Of a stretch of 64,000 bases of DNA, positions 11,380-22,061 are shown piece by piece. How positions within the stretch are numbered: the first letter of the stretch is position 1; each line of letters opens with the position of its first letter. The notes below the pieces were generated by a model. That model made no database searches, was not told the DNA's origin, and was given only the letters and a program-made list of their open reading frames with translations. Position numbers and translations under genes: made by a program. The DNA is from Cornus controversa. Its lineage: Eukaryota > Streptophyta > Magnoliopsida > Cornales > Cornaceae. The stretch lies in assembly GCA_026545225.1 (NCBI GenBank), contig CM048847.1, positions 5,332,001 through 5,396,000 of the forward strand. Direction: 5' to 3'.

Positions 11380-12534
11380 TCGAAGGTGTGTACCCAACAG
11401 TGAATTCCAAAGCATTCTCAAGTTTTGTCATACACTCGCTTGTGGGGGACATTTTAGTGCTAAGAAAACCGCCGCAAAAATTCTTCAATGCAGGTTTTTC
11501 TGGCCAACGCTTCATCGGGATGCATATTCATTCTTCCGCTCTTGTGAGCGATGTCAGCGCCTCGGTGCGATGTCTCGGAAGGACATGATGCCGCTTCACC
11601 CTATTCTTATTGTTGAGATATTTGATGTGTGGGGCATTGACTTCATGGGACCATTTCCACCCTCTACTGGTTATGAGTACATACTTGTGGCGGTGGACTA
11701 CGTATCTAAGTGGATTGAGGCCGTTGCTACCAAAACCAATGATCACGCAGTCATGGTTAAATTCATTCAAGCTAATATCTTTAGCCGGTTTGGTACGCCT
11801 CGGGCCATCATCAGTGACGGAGGTAAACATTTCTGTAACCGGTTCCTTCGAACCTTGCTTACCAAATACTCCGTCACACACAAAGTAGCCACCCCATACC
11901 ATCCTCAAACCAGTGGCCAAGTAGAGGTATCCAATAGGGAGATTAAGAACATTCTTCAGAAAACTGTTCGGCCCAACCGGAAAGATTGGTCATTGCGACT
12001 AAACGATGCATTATGGGCATACCGAACCGCATATAAAACTCCCATTGGAATGTCACCTTATCGGTTGGTTTATGGCAAAGCGTGCCATCTTCCAGTAGAA
12101 TTGGAGCATAAACTATGTGGGCCACTAAAACTTTCAATTTTGACATGCAAAAGGCCGGATCTAATCGAAAGCTTCAATTAAATGAATTGGAAGAATTACG
12201 ACATGACGCGTATGAGAACGCTAAAATCTATAAGGCAAAGTCCAATGCCTTTCATGATCGCAATATTCGAGTCAAAACATTTTCGCCGGGCCAAAAAGTA
12301 TGGTTGTACAACTCCCGCCTCCATTTGTTTCCCGAAAAACTTCGCTCTCGTTGGGATGGTCCATTTTTGATTAATTCCGTCGCTCCCCATGGAGCAATGG
12401 AATTGAAGGACTTGAAAGATGGCTCGTTGTTCAAGGTAAACGGGCAGCGCTTAAAAGTGTGCGTGGATGACCAAGTCACCACCGAATACGTGGATGTCGT
12501 CACTTTGACGGATCCCGTATATTTTGACTCGTGA
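11380..12534 (+). pseudogene. Integrase region of element 2
   Basis: HHCC zinc-binding part ([17 protein letters not shown] ... [10 protein letters not shown]), DDE catalytic core (D in [12 protein letters not shown] in [14 protein letters not shown] in [15 protein letters not shown]), then a C-terminal part with [18 protein letters not shown] and [16 protein letters not shown] resembling the GPY/F module. No chromodomain is seen, as expected for Athila/Tat lineages. Part of a broken polyprotein. Confidence 0.9.
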
Positions 12535-12699
12535 GCCGATCCGAAAGTCGCGCCATAGACGTGTAAGGTGGCGAAGCCATGGTAGCTATCAGGCTTCCAT
12601 GATGTCCCTTTAATCCAAAATAGGTTTTGTATCTAAGTAACTTAGTATCTAATTCCCAAAAATCCAAGTCCCTGAAGCATAACTCAAGCTGACTATTTT

Positions 12700-13135
12700 T
12701 GAGCATCTCGATTGATCGAAACCAGGATCTCGATCAATCGAGATTTTGATTGATCAAAATTCTGGTCTCGATCAATCGAAAAATTGCAGAGATTTGAGAA
12801 GTTCAAAAGTCCCGAGAGGTAGTATTCTTCGATTGCACTTCGATAGGTCTTCGATCGATCGAAGATTTCGATTGATCGAAAAGGGATTTCGATTGATAGA
12901 AATAAAATTTCGATTGAATGAATTAAAAGTTCGATTGATCGAAGTAAAAACTTGATTCAGTGAAGGAATTTTTGATTGATCGAGGAAGGAATTTCGATCG
13001 ATCGAAGCTGATTTCGATTGATCGAAGTGAAATTTCAATCAATCGAAATCTTGATTGATCGAAGTGAAATTTCGATCAATCAAAATCTTGATTGATCGAA
13101 ATGTACATCTCGATCAATCGAGATGCACGCGATGC
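12700..13135 (+). repeat. TCGAT-NN-ATCGA palindrome cluster, element 2 spacer
   Basis: About 18 copies or close variants of TCGATTGATCGA / TCGATCAATCGA, some as perfect TCGATCGATCGA, between the integrase end and the TATTTAAA box at 13156. Spacing is irregular (about 15-40 bp). The cluster is homologous to those at 1150-1490 and 56930-57320, but the individual motifs have changed separately while the palindromic core is kept. Confidence 0.88.
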
Positions 13136-13155
13136 CTGCACGTGAGCCGAAGTTG

Positions 13156-13163
13156 TATTTAAA
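13156..13163 (+). promoter_or_regulatory. TATA-like box TATTTAAA before env-position ORF (element 2)
   Basis: TATTTAAA followed by CCGTTGGGCTTCCCTC lies about 25 bp after the last palindrome and about 230 bp before the candidate splice donor. It is conserved in all three copies of this region. An internal promoter role is inferred. Confidence 0.4.
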
Positions 13164-13385
13164 CCGTTGGGCTTCCCTCTCATTTCAAAATAACCATCCG
13201 ACTTCCTTCTCTTCTCCGAGCGATCCAGAGCCCTCCAAGCACCATTCCGCACGTGATCTTCCATCACCGATCATCCGCCGCCGTTCGACACAGTCCGAGA
13301 TCGCCGCTAGCACTCGCACGATCTTCTCTTCGCGGCTGCGAGTGGGTTTTCATCTTCGTGTGCCGTTCATCTTCTTCACTTTGAG

Positions 13386-13773
13386 GTAAGTGATGCATGA
13401 CTACATTTTGCGTACTTTCTCGCTATTTTTGATGATTTTATGGCATAATAAACATAGTTAGATGATGTTGGGTTGGGTGGGTGCGATTGCGATATCTGTA
13501 ATGAGATTTTGTGGGTTTCGGGGGGTAGGAATTCATGTATGGGTGAGATTCTGCACTCTTTTTTGTTTCAAATACTTAGTGTACGGTTTGTGACCGCAGA
13601 CCCTTCGTTTCGGTTGCATCTGGTCGCACCGCCTCTTTGAGAGTGACTTTTTGAATTCTTGTCAGCACCATGGACTAGGACCCCATTTTCATTTTTCTTC
13701 TTTTTAGTTTATTCTTAGTTTAGTTTTCTTCTTATTTATCTTTTATTTACGTAATTTTTGGAATCAAGTGCAG
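13386..13773 (+). other. Candidate intron in the leader of the env-position ORF (element 2)
   Basis: Donor GAG|GTAAGTGATG and acceptor AAGTGCAG|AC after a T-rich tract, 388 nt in all. The acceptor lies 14 nt before the ATG at 13788. Same signals occur in element 1 (1738-2127) and element 4 (56289-56673, minus). Splicing of the env-position transcript is known for some members of the group. The acceptor could also serve a donor further upstream in the genomic RNA. Confidence 0.55.
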
Positions 13774-13787
13774 ACTGTTCCGAGACT

Positions 13788-15011
13788 ATGGCGAGGGTGA
13801 AGAATGCCCCCAGTGCGGTTAGAGACGTGCCCGGGCGAGTCTTCCGGTCTCGAAAGTTTCACTCTGAGCAGATTTTCACCTTGGCAGAGTTTGAGAGTCG
13901 TCCCGACACTGCATGGACTATCGCCGAGCTCAGGAGGCGTCGCCTCGACCGACTATGTGTGCCTCCCACCGACGTGGCACACGAGCGCTTAGTGCAGGTC
14001 TTTTACGATCACATGACCTACTCCTGCACCGCGCCAGATACATTACAGACGGTCGTGGGCACCGTCACTATTACGATTACGCCGAGCCGTATTGCTCAGA
14101 TGCTCGGCATCCCTCACCAGCAGCCACCGGACATGGTTGACCAGGACGGTCGACCACTTTACAGGGCCGCACTCCCAGCAGACACGACACTATTCTCGAT
14201 CGTGATGGACATGTGTGGCGGGGCGTTTACCACGCCCAGTCACAACTGCACGTCCAAATCGATGTGCCCGAGCAGGTTTTGGTTCTTGGACACCGTTCTC
14301 ATCAAGAACGCGTGTCCTCTGCAGCATGTGGCAGAGCGCAGGGGCGACCTCCTCCGTTGCCTCTATGCTTTCCACATGGGCACTTGGTTTTCTGTCCCAT
14401 CACTGATCTGGGGGCAAATGTACAAAGTCTGGGACGGCCTCATCAACAAGAGGATGAGGCGAGCAGCGAGTTGGCGGCTTCCCTTCCCTTTCCTGATCGC
14501 CGCTTTTCTCAGCAGTGCCAGTATACCGGTCAGTCAGACTGACTTCCAGTTGGCACCGCCCGCCCGTTTCACATCTACTCATTGGGAGCGGGTGAGGTGA
14601 CACTTAGAGCAGCAGGACCACCAGGGTGATCCACCAGATGATGTAGATATGGATGCCCCAGTGGAGACGGATGAGGGAGAGCCTGCAGGGGCTGACTCAG
14701 AGGACGAGGAGATGGAGGAAGAGGAGATGTATATGGCTGCAGAGCGGCATGACATCTTAGCGACTGGCTACTCCTGCCTAGCGGCTGACGTAGAGCAGCT
14801 TCAGCAGGGTTTTGACGAGCATGTCCAGGTGACGCAGAGTCAGCTGGAGGGCATTCGTTCGGACATTTCTTCTCTGGCACAGGGTCAGAGGGCTATTCTA
14901 GACGAGTTCCGAGCCTTTCGGCAGGACCTGCAGTTCCTGTTCGCAGGTCGAGCTTTTGCCTCCACTTCTACTCCCACCGAGCCACCACCACCACCACCCG
15001 CCCTCGAGTAG
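13788..15011 (+). pseudogene. env-position ORF region of element 2 (plant transposon protein type)
   Basis: Starts at ATG 13788 (MARVKNAPSAVRDVPGRVFR). The N-terminal 270 residues hold the conserved plant-transposon-protein blocks: RRRLDRLCVPPTDVAHERLV, YSCTAPDTLQTVVGTVTITI, IAQMLGIPHQQPPDMVDQDG, MDMCGGAFTTPSHNCTSKSM, NACPLQHVAERRGDLLRCLY and MGTWFSVPSLIWGQMYKVWD. The remainder is acidic (DSEDEEMEEEEM), then likely coiled coil (LAADVEQLQQGFDEHVQVTQ) and ends PPPPPPALE. Function is unknown; the post-pol place recalls env but a membrane anchor is not evident. The region is interrupted. Confidence 0.78.
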
Positions 15012-16816
15012 CTGCATTTTATTTGTCCTTTATGCTTTATTTCCTGTATTTTTCTTTCTTTATTTTCCATAGGCCATGTTGGCTATGTTTTCTTTCATTT
15101 TTAGTTCTTTTTGAGTATTCCCGATGCATGTACACGTTGTACTGAACTCATTTTATATATTGATGGAATACAGTTATCTTTTCTGTTATCACATCTGTTA
15201 TCTTTACTGTCTTTATTTTTGCTTTCTGTCAATATTTCTGTTCTCTATACTTTGACTATGTATGTAGTACCACTTGCCTACTTGTTATATGCGATTCAGT
15301 TGATGATTTTTGTTTATTACCGCCTGGTTTCAATTCCCAATACTGTTGAGATTGCTTCAACGCAGTATGGCGGTAATAAAGAAAGGCAGCCCCTTTGCAT
15401 GCTATACGTTAGCGTGCCTGGATAGTCCATATCTTATCGCATAGACCTCTTAGACAATTGGGAAACACCAGTTCAGACCCTTAGATATACAGTGATATTG
15501 GCATTGTCCGTTTGTGAATAATTATTTAATTATGTTCGGTTTATCTATTTTTTGTTCCTTTTAATGCTCGTGGTATCCAGTTGGTGTTCTGTGCAGGTTT
15601 TTCTTATTTGCCGGATGACCGCTACTATGGAGCACCATTTTTGTCGCATTCTGCCATCCCGGTAAATTCTTTCCTTGTTCTCCTTGTCCACACATTGAGG
15701 ACAATGTTGCGTTTAAGTTTGGGGGTGCGGTATGCTATACCACTTGCATATGCATGCAATGTTCAGTCGTTATATTGAGTGTCATTGTAGAGCAGTTTTC
15801 TTGATATTTTGTATACTTGCTATGATGTCTTGCTTTTTAAAGGAAGTCATTCGAATAAATGTCTGAGGTAAATGCAGCAGGTAGTTAAGAACTTTAACAT
15901 TGTAAATACCCGCACTTTTGCAAGCTATATAGTAGGCTAGAACGGTCTACATTTTTGTCCAAGCATGAGCACGTACAGTTCTTGCCCTAAATTTGTCCTT
16001 AACCGCACAAATTCACACACATGCATTTTAAATTGTGGGGTATAAGTCTGAGGGAGAATTTTGTAAATTTCTGGTTTTATTTGAACAACTTAAAGAATAA
16101 GTTCTTCCGGTTGTTGTAAAAAAAAAAAAAAAAAAAAAGAGAAAATCTGCAATAAGCCTTCTCACTCAATAAACCGGATTTCTATGCCTCAAAGCAGGGA
16201 ATATTCGCGTATAAGTGTGCAAGGTTGAGCAATAATAAGCGGGTGGCTTGCTTAAGCTCATCGCCTTGTAAGCTCGGTTATTAAGTCCGAGGGGTGTTTC
16301 TTCACCTAATGCCCTAAAGCCAATTGGTTTGGGAGTTATTGGCCCAATGCCGCTACATGGGCTTACAAGAAAGCAAAAAGAGCTAAGCATTGCACGGTCA
16401 TCCGCACATTAGCAATCATGAATGTTTTGTGATAATGAACGGCTGTGTCGAACATTTTCAATGAGTTTTTCTCTTAAAAACAGATTTGTTCGTTTTCTTC
16501 TTCAAATATGACAAAAGCCACGCGTTAGAATGCATGTTCACTTTTCAAAGAGGATTTTGGGGTCGAAATCGGTATGTTTGTCCGGACTGGCCATTATGTG
16601 GGGACCATCATTTATTTGTAGCTTGTGAAAGTCCATTTTTGCTAATGACCACATAGTTCTGTAATACTTGTTGCATTTGCCAAATGAGAAATGAACGGAT
16701 GATCGCCCTTTATCTAGTTGATGACTGAGCATGATTAAAATTTTGTATAAGATAGTTAATTTCATTTTTGTAATATTGCATTGCTAAGGGACTAGCAATA
16801 TGTAAGTTTGGGGGTG
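15012..16816 (+). other. 3' untranslated region of element 2 with two polypurine tracts
   Basis: No convincing ORF in 1.8 kb. TAAGTTTGGGGGTG occurs at 15714-15727 and again at 16803-16816, the latter adjoining the 3' LTR. A poly-A run lies near 16118-16138. The region is nearly colinear with 3366-5177 and with the minus-strand 3' region of element 4. Confidence 0.78.
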
Positions 16817-17804
16817 TGATAAGTGATAAGTGTTTAATTCCATGAATTTGAACCCTCTCTATTGCATATGTTAGTTCCATTTTTGCGTTTACCGAGATAT
16901 GTTTACGGTATTTTTGTGTTTTTGATGTTTTGCAGGTATTGGAGTAAATGGAGCAAAGTTTGAAACTTTCTGCAGTCAAGAGAAGAAATCAGAAAATGCA
17001 GCCAAAGGCATCTCGATCAATCGAGATGTTGATCTCGATTAATCGAAATCTCGATTGATCGAGATCTCATTTCGATTGATCAAAATCTCGATCAATCGAG
17101 ATCCAATCTCGATCAATCGAGATTCTGCAGAATCCACTTGGCCACTTGCTCACCTGCTTTCCCACTTGCAACAAAATCCCCCTTTTTGCACGACTTAGGG
17201 GGATTGTCTGACTTGAACAAGACTTTTGGGTGCCTTCTTGATACAAGAGATATATATATTGATATATATATATATATGGTGGGCCCCCAAGGGAGAAAAA
17301 GGAGCCAAAAAGCACAAAAAGGGACATGTAAGGACCGGAATTATTTTGACCGGTTCTGGGTGAATTTTGACCGAATTTATTTTTTTCGAATAAGTTAAAT
17401 TCGGAACAAAGGTGGATATATATACATGGAATTATATATTTATAAAGACATGGAGAAGATTTTGTACGTGGAATTATAATAATGCCGGAGGATACGTGTA
17501 TATATATATATATGGATATATATATATAAGGGATATATTTATATTAAATTATAAATATATCTATTAAGTACCTACATTATTATATATACACATAAAATTG
17601 TGTATATGTATGGGCATATATATGTACAAGTATATGTGTAAAGTATTTACGTATAGGTGTATATGTGTTAGTGGGTTCCCATGTGGTGTATTATGTATAT
17701 ATTATATATGTAGATACAAGACATGTGAAGGAGAATTATTTGAAGACTAGTGGTTTACAATTAAAGAAATAATAAGGATAAGAGGAGAAGACCAAGCTGT
17801 CGGC

Positions 17805-17900
17805 TGGGAAGAAAGAAGAAAAGAAAAGAAAAAGAGAAAAGAAGAAAAAGAAGAAAGAAAGAAAAGAAAAGAAAAAGAAAAGAAAGAAAGAGAGAGAAGG
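17805..17900 (+). repeat. Long GAAA-rich homopurine tract in LTR A1
   Basis: Almost pure A/G for about 95 bp, mostly AAGAAAAG-type words, just before the GC-rich island. The homologous tract is at 30055-30165 (A2), 49888-49985 (A4) and as pyrimidines at 46955-47060 (A3, minus). Such mirror-like purine tracts can form triplex DNA; any role here is not established. Confidence 0.75.
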
Positions 17901-20801
17901 AGGAGTCGGGGAGAGAGAAAGAGAAACCGAGGAAGGGAGATCGGGAGTCGTGAGATGAGGAGCACCGGCGGCGGTGACTGGGGGCTGCCGACCACTCACG
18001 GTGGAGGTGGCTTGCGGCGGCGACGGTGGTGGAGACACGGCTGGGCCGTGTTTGGCACAGCTGAAGGCGGTTTCTCGGCTGGTGCGACGAACGGCGGTGG
18101 TCGTTTCTGGCAGGGGGTTCTGGTTCACGGCTGTGGAGCGGTGGTTGCTGGTGGTTGGAGGAGACTGTCGGGGGTGGAGAGCCTTCGATTTCACGGTGGC
18201 AGCTGTCCGACGGCTGGGTTCGGTCGCTAGTTTGTGTTGGGTCTCCGACTGGGTTCTCATGGCTGGTCTTCAACGGTGGTTCCGGCGAGTTTCGGTTCGT
18301 TCCTTTGAGGTTGGCAACAGTTGGGTTGTACAGGGTTGGGTCCTTCTTCGTGGGACAGCCATGGCTGAGGTTAAAGATTGGTTGAGTGGGTGTTTGATTG
18401 TGGTAATGGGTTTCGATTGGGGTGGTCGTGGGTCAGTTCACGGCTGGGCTTCCTTGGGCTAGTCGTGGGTGTGGTGGTCACGGGTTTGGGTGTCGTAGGA
18501 AGGTGAACTCGGTTGGGTTATTGATGGGTTAGGTGAAGCCATGGGTTTGTACATGGTGGTGTGACTAGGTGGGTCGGCCGGTAGCTATGGCTGTTGGTGG
18601 CAACTGTATAAACCAAGTGAGTTGGTAATTGATGATATTTGGGCCTTGTTAGACAGCCATGAATTTGGCTTGGTATTTGATCCCAAGTTAAATATGTATG
18701 TATGGGCTGCTAAATTGGGTTTGGGCAAATTGATTGGGTTGAAGATAGTTGTGATTATTCTTGGGCCTAATTAAATTGGACCAAGCATGGAAATTAAAAA
18801 GGAAAATGAAGTGGCCCGATGGAATTGTTCGTATGGACTTTGACACAGGACCGGGTCAAGCATGGAAATAGGCCGCTTGGCAGGCGCGGGCACAGAAAAA
18901 GCGGGACCTAAGGCAAGTTGATTCTTGCCTCTATCTCTATGTATATTTGACTATATTGATTAATTTTACATATGTTCTTAATTTAGTAATATGTGGCGTT
19001 TGCATATATATATATATGTGCATATATATATATAAAGGTGTTTATATATATATACACGTGGGATGTGAGGACACATATATATGTGGGTAGATATATATAT
19101 ATATATATATATGTGGGCTTGGAGGGTTAGAGCATTGTTATATGCATGTTTAGAGATTGAGTCATGTAAAGCATGCTAAATTATATATGTATATTTAGCT
19201 AGATGTTGCCTTGCATGCATATGTGATTCTTATGCATGAGTTGAGTATACGTAAATATATATATGTGATCATATATGTGGTGCAGTGGTATAAATGCATG
19301 CTAGATTGATTATGGCATAGAAGGGCATTGGGAAGCATGAAATATGTGAAGTGTTATGTATGTTTTTACTACCTGTATGAGTGACATGATGTACATATAC
19401 ATATATATTTGCATGATTGAATATGGTTGTAAGAATGCATGTTGGTTGCTCGTAGTAAATGCATGATTGGAATGAAAGCATGATTATATTTATGCTAATA
19501 TACGTATATATGTGATTATATGCAAGATGTGACATCTATATATATGTTGTGTATGTGCAAATGTGATTATGAATGATTTCTGTGAAAAGTGTGTTCATTG
19601 GTGAAAAACGTGAAAATGTGACGTTTATAGATTTATGCATGAAAGATATGACTTTCTTGAAAATGCATAAGCATGGTGATTTCCATGATATGAGTGTGAT
19701 GACATTGTGACAATCTTGAGGTGAAAGGAAAATGCATTGATTTGACAAAAATGCATTCATGGTGTGGATAAGTGCATTGATGTGATTATGTGCACTATTT
19801 GAAAAGCGAGTTTTTGGGGCGTGACAACATTGAGAATTAAGATGAGGGAATGGTCCCTAGGGTGAAAGACCCAAAACTTGGCCAAGAGGAGGTGCTTCCT
19901 TCGGGTTAGTAACCCGATAAAGCACAAGCAGAGTTTGGGTGCCGAAGAGACCCTTACTATGGATGGTGTGATAAGCTTAGTCCCCATTGAATTGATTTCC
20001 GGAAATTTGTGGTGTGAGTTATATATACGAAATGTGACTGTCAACTTGATATATATATATATATACACATATATATCTATGTATATGCATTGAGGTGGAA
20101 AGCATCACGCATGATTTGAAAAACGTGATTGTTTATGGGTAAAAAGCATGTATACATATCATGTAGACATGTAGCGATTTGATGTGCATTTATGCATGAC
20201 TCTATGGATCTTGTTGAGTAGACGATGTGGTATTTGATTTACATTGTTCATGTAAATGCTTCTGTTCATATATGTTTCTATACATATTGATGTTTGATGT
20301 GTTTTGCTTTTGAACATGTCATAAATGATTTTCATAAGTCATGTATAGTTGATTTAAATGTGCATAAGTGTTAGAACTGCCATGTGCATTGTTGGTTCAT
20401 GTATGCTAGGATGGGCATGACTTTAAATATTATGATATATTTAAGTGCATGTATATTTTTGAGAATATGTGAGGATCGACCTGCTGCTGCGATGATAGTA
20501 TGGTTCTACTTACCTTGTTGGGCCTTTGAGCTCACCCTCTCCCAGGTTTTGCAGGTATTGCCGATTAAGGAGTCAGTTGGGGAAACTGATAGCACCAGTT
20601 GCAGAGGTAGTAGTTAGAGTCCTTAGAATCTAATTTATGTTCAGGATGGTAGATGAATGTTGTATATTTGGATTAAATGTATGAAGTGGTTATGTTGAGT
20701 CAATTCCTTCAAATGTATTTCATTCATGTGATGTATGTATTTAATACGGACATTCGAGGACTGAGGCATGTATTTTTGACTATATTATGCATGTTGTAGG
20801 A

Positions 20802-20884
20802 ATGCTGGGGGGACACGTGCCCAGAAGTGTCCATTGTTATTGTCTAGATATAAATGCTGGGGGGACACGTGCCCAGAAGTGTCC
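20802..20884 (+). promoter_or_regulatory. Twin G-box-like motifs (ACACGTGCCC) in LTR A1
   Basis: Two copies of GGGGGGACACGTGCCC followed by AGAAGTGTCC, about 52 bp apart. The core CACGTG is the plant G-box and ACGTGTC on the other strand fits an ABA-response element. A pair of this unit recurs in every family-A copy, and a single unit is in family-B LTR X near 28450. Regulatory activity is inferred. Confidence 0.5.
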
Positions 20885-22061
20885 ATATGAATTGTAAAGC
20901 AGGTGTATTATGCCAGGAGCTGATTATTTAGAATGGGTCATGCCCGATTTTCATAAAAATCATTTGCAAGGGCCATTGATGATCTTATGTCACCTGAAGG
21001 GTGTACATATAGAATGCTTCCGCAATAGAATAGATCATAATGAGACTAAGGTGTGGGATCTTGAGGTGAAATTACGGATTCACCCCCGTTTCCCTCGCTC
21101 CTAACCGGGTGTCGAAAACCGGGGCGTGACAGGACATATCTCTCATATCTCACATATCTCTCAAGACACATCAGAATACTTCAAGAGAGACCTTCGGGAG
21201 TGGAAGAGGAGAAGCTGAACCAGACCAAGAAGCTTCACTTTCTTCATCAATGGAAGGGTGCAAGGCAACCATGAGTCACTAACTTCCATACTAAGGTGTT
21301 GTTGAAGCCCTAGCCATGTAAACATGTTCCTTTTTGTAGCACTTGGGATTTGTAATTAAATGTTGATTATTTAGCCTAGTGACTATGTACACAAATACAT
21401 TTCTTATATATATTCATTTGATATGAAATTTATTCTTATCTTAGAGTAGATTTTGTCACTTGAATGCACAACATTTGCATATTCCACAAGAAGTGCAAAT
21501 GATGGCTAGATAATGGTGTTTAAATGAATGTGTGATGTTAGTTTGTATAGACCATGCCAAGACAAGGTAGTTTGGATGCATGTAATGTTCACTTAGAGAG
21601 TAGAGTAATTAGGTAGTTAGTTAGGTTGAAGAGCTATGCTTGTTGAAGATGGATTATGATAGGTTAGCACACACATTGATCTTTTGATATGTCATTGAGG
21701 TCACAAGCCTAATGACATTGTTAGGCATTTAATGAATGAATCCCACGCTTGCTACACTTATGAACATGTGAATGGCTAGTGGTGGAAACCAACCCTAGTT
21801 CTCTCTCCCAACTTTAAACTCTTTACTTTTCTTGTCATTTCATTCATGCAATAGTTTATAAACACAAACTCAAAAACCTGTTTTTAGGATTAAAGTAGAA
21901 TTAATCTTCCTTTAAGACAATTGCGACTAGTCCTCGTGGGATCGATACCCTCTATATAGAACCTTATCTACAAAGATTCGTACTCTTGCGAGTGGTTAAA
22001 TTATATTTTGATAAATTGGGCAAAATTAAGCTTACAATATAATCACAGTTTAGCCGCATCA

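Larger units (their letters stand above)
17327..21131 (+). mobile_element. Family-A LTR-only insertion A1 (3805 bp, target duplication GGACA)
   Basis: Begins TGTAAGGACCGG and ends GGGGCGTGACA, flanked by GGACA at 17322-17326 and 21132-21136. No internal gag-pol and no second LTR inside, so it is a solo LTR or a non-autonomous element made only of LTR sequence. In order: AT-rich left part, an about 90-bp purine tract (17805-17900), a GC-rich island (17940-18480), a TA-rich middle, a module shared with family-B copy B2 (19845-19990), and a pair of GGGGGGACACGTGCCC motifs (20802-20884). ORFs in the GC island are not conserved between copies. Confidence 0.9.
5178..22061 (+). mobile_element. Athila-lineage Ty3/Gypsy element 2 (both LTRs, broken; contains insertion A1)
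   Basis: Full plan of an Athila-type element: 5' LTR 5178-6614, tRNA-Asp primer site 6621-6638, gag, protease, RT/RNase H, integrase, palindrome-rich spacer, candidate intron, env-position ORF, 3' untranslated part, terminal polypurine tract 16803-16816, 3' LTR 16817-22061. The 3' LTR is split by the LTR-only insertion A1 (17327-21131). Without A1 the element is about 13.1 kb. It keeps all parts but carries several breaks. About 1 percent LTR divergence suggests an insertion age of a few hundred thousand years at usual plant rates. Possible target duplication ATAAG is discussed in the findings. Confidence 0.9.
16817..22061 (+). repeat. 3' LTR of element 2, split by insertion A1
   Basis: Left part 16817-17326 starts TGATAAGTGATAAGTG; right part 21132-22061 ends CCGCATCA. 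Joined across A1 it matches the 5' LTR throughout, including the palindrome cluster at 17010-17126 and the TA repeat near 17252. By eye about 15-20 substitutions separate the two LTRs. The next base after the LTR begins another Athila LTR (22062). Confidence 0.92.

Noticed and set aside
12700-13135. Palindrome cluster as an ordinary satellite or microsatellite
   Set aside because: Units are irregularly spaced, intervening sequence is unrelated between units, and only the palindromic core recurs.
13788-15011. Calling the post-pol ORF a viral envelope protein
   Set aside because: I see no signal peptide, clear membrane anchor or cleavage site; only its position recalls env, and its conserved blocks are of the plant-transposon-protein type.
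17955-18462. Long ORFs in the GC-rich island of A1 and in the matching islands of A2, A3 and A4
   Set aside because: Frames and amino-acid sequences are not conserved between copies, low stop density follows from high GC, and no domain is visible.
17327-21131. A1 as a complete element with short LTRs or as a DNA transposon
   Set aside because: No direct repeats at both ends, no primer site inside, no terminal inverted repeats beyond TG...CA; the 5-bp duplication and ends fit an LTR.
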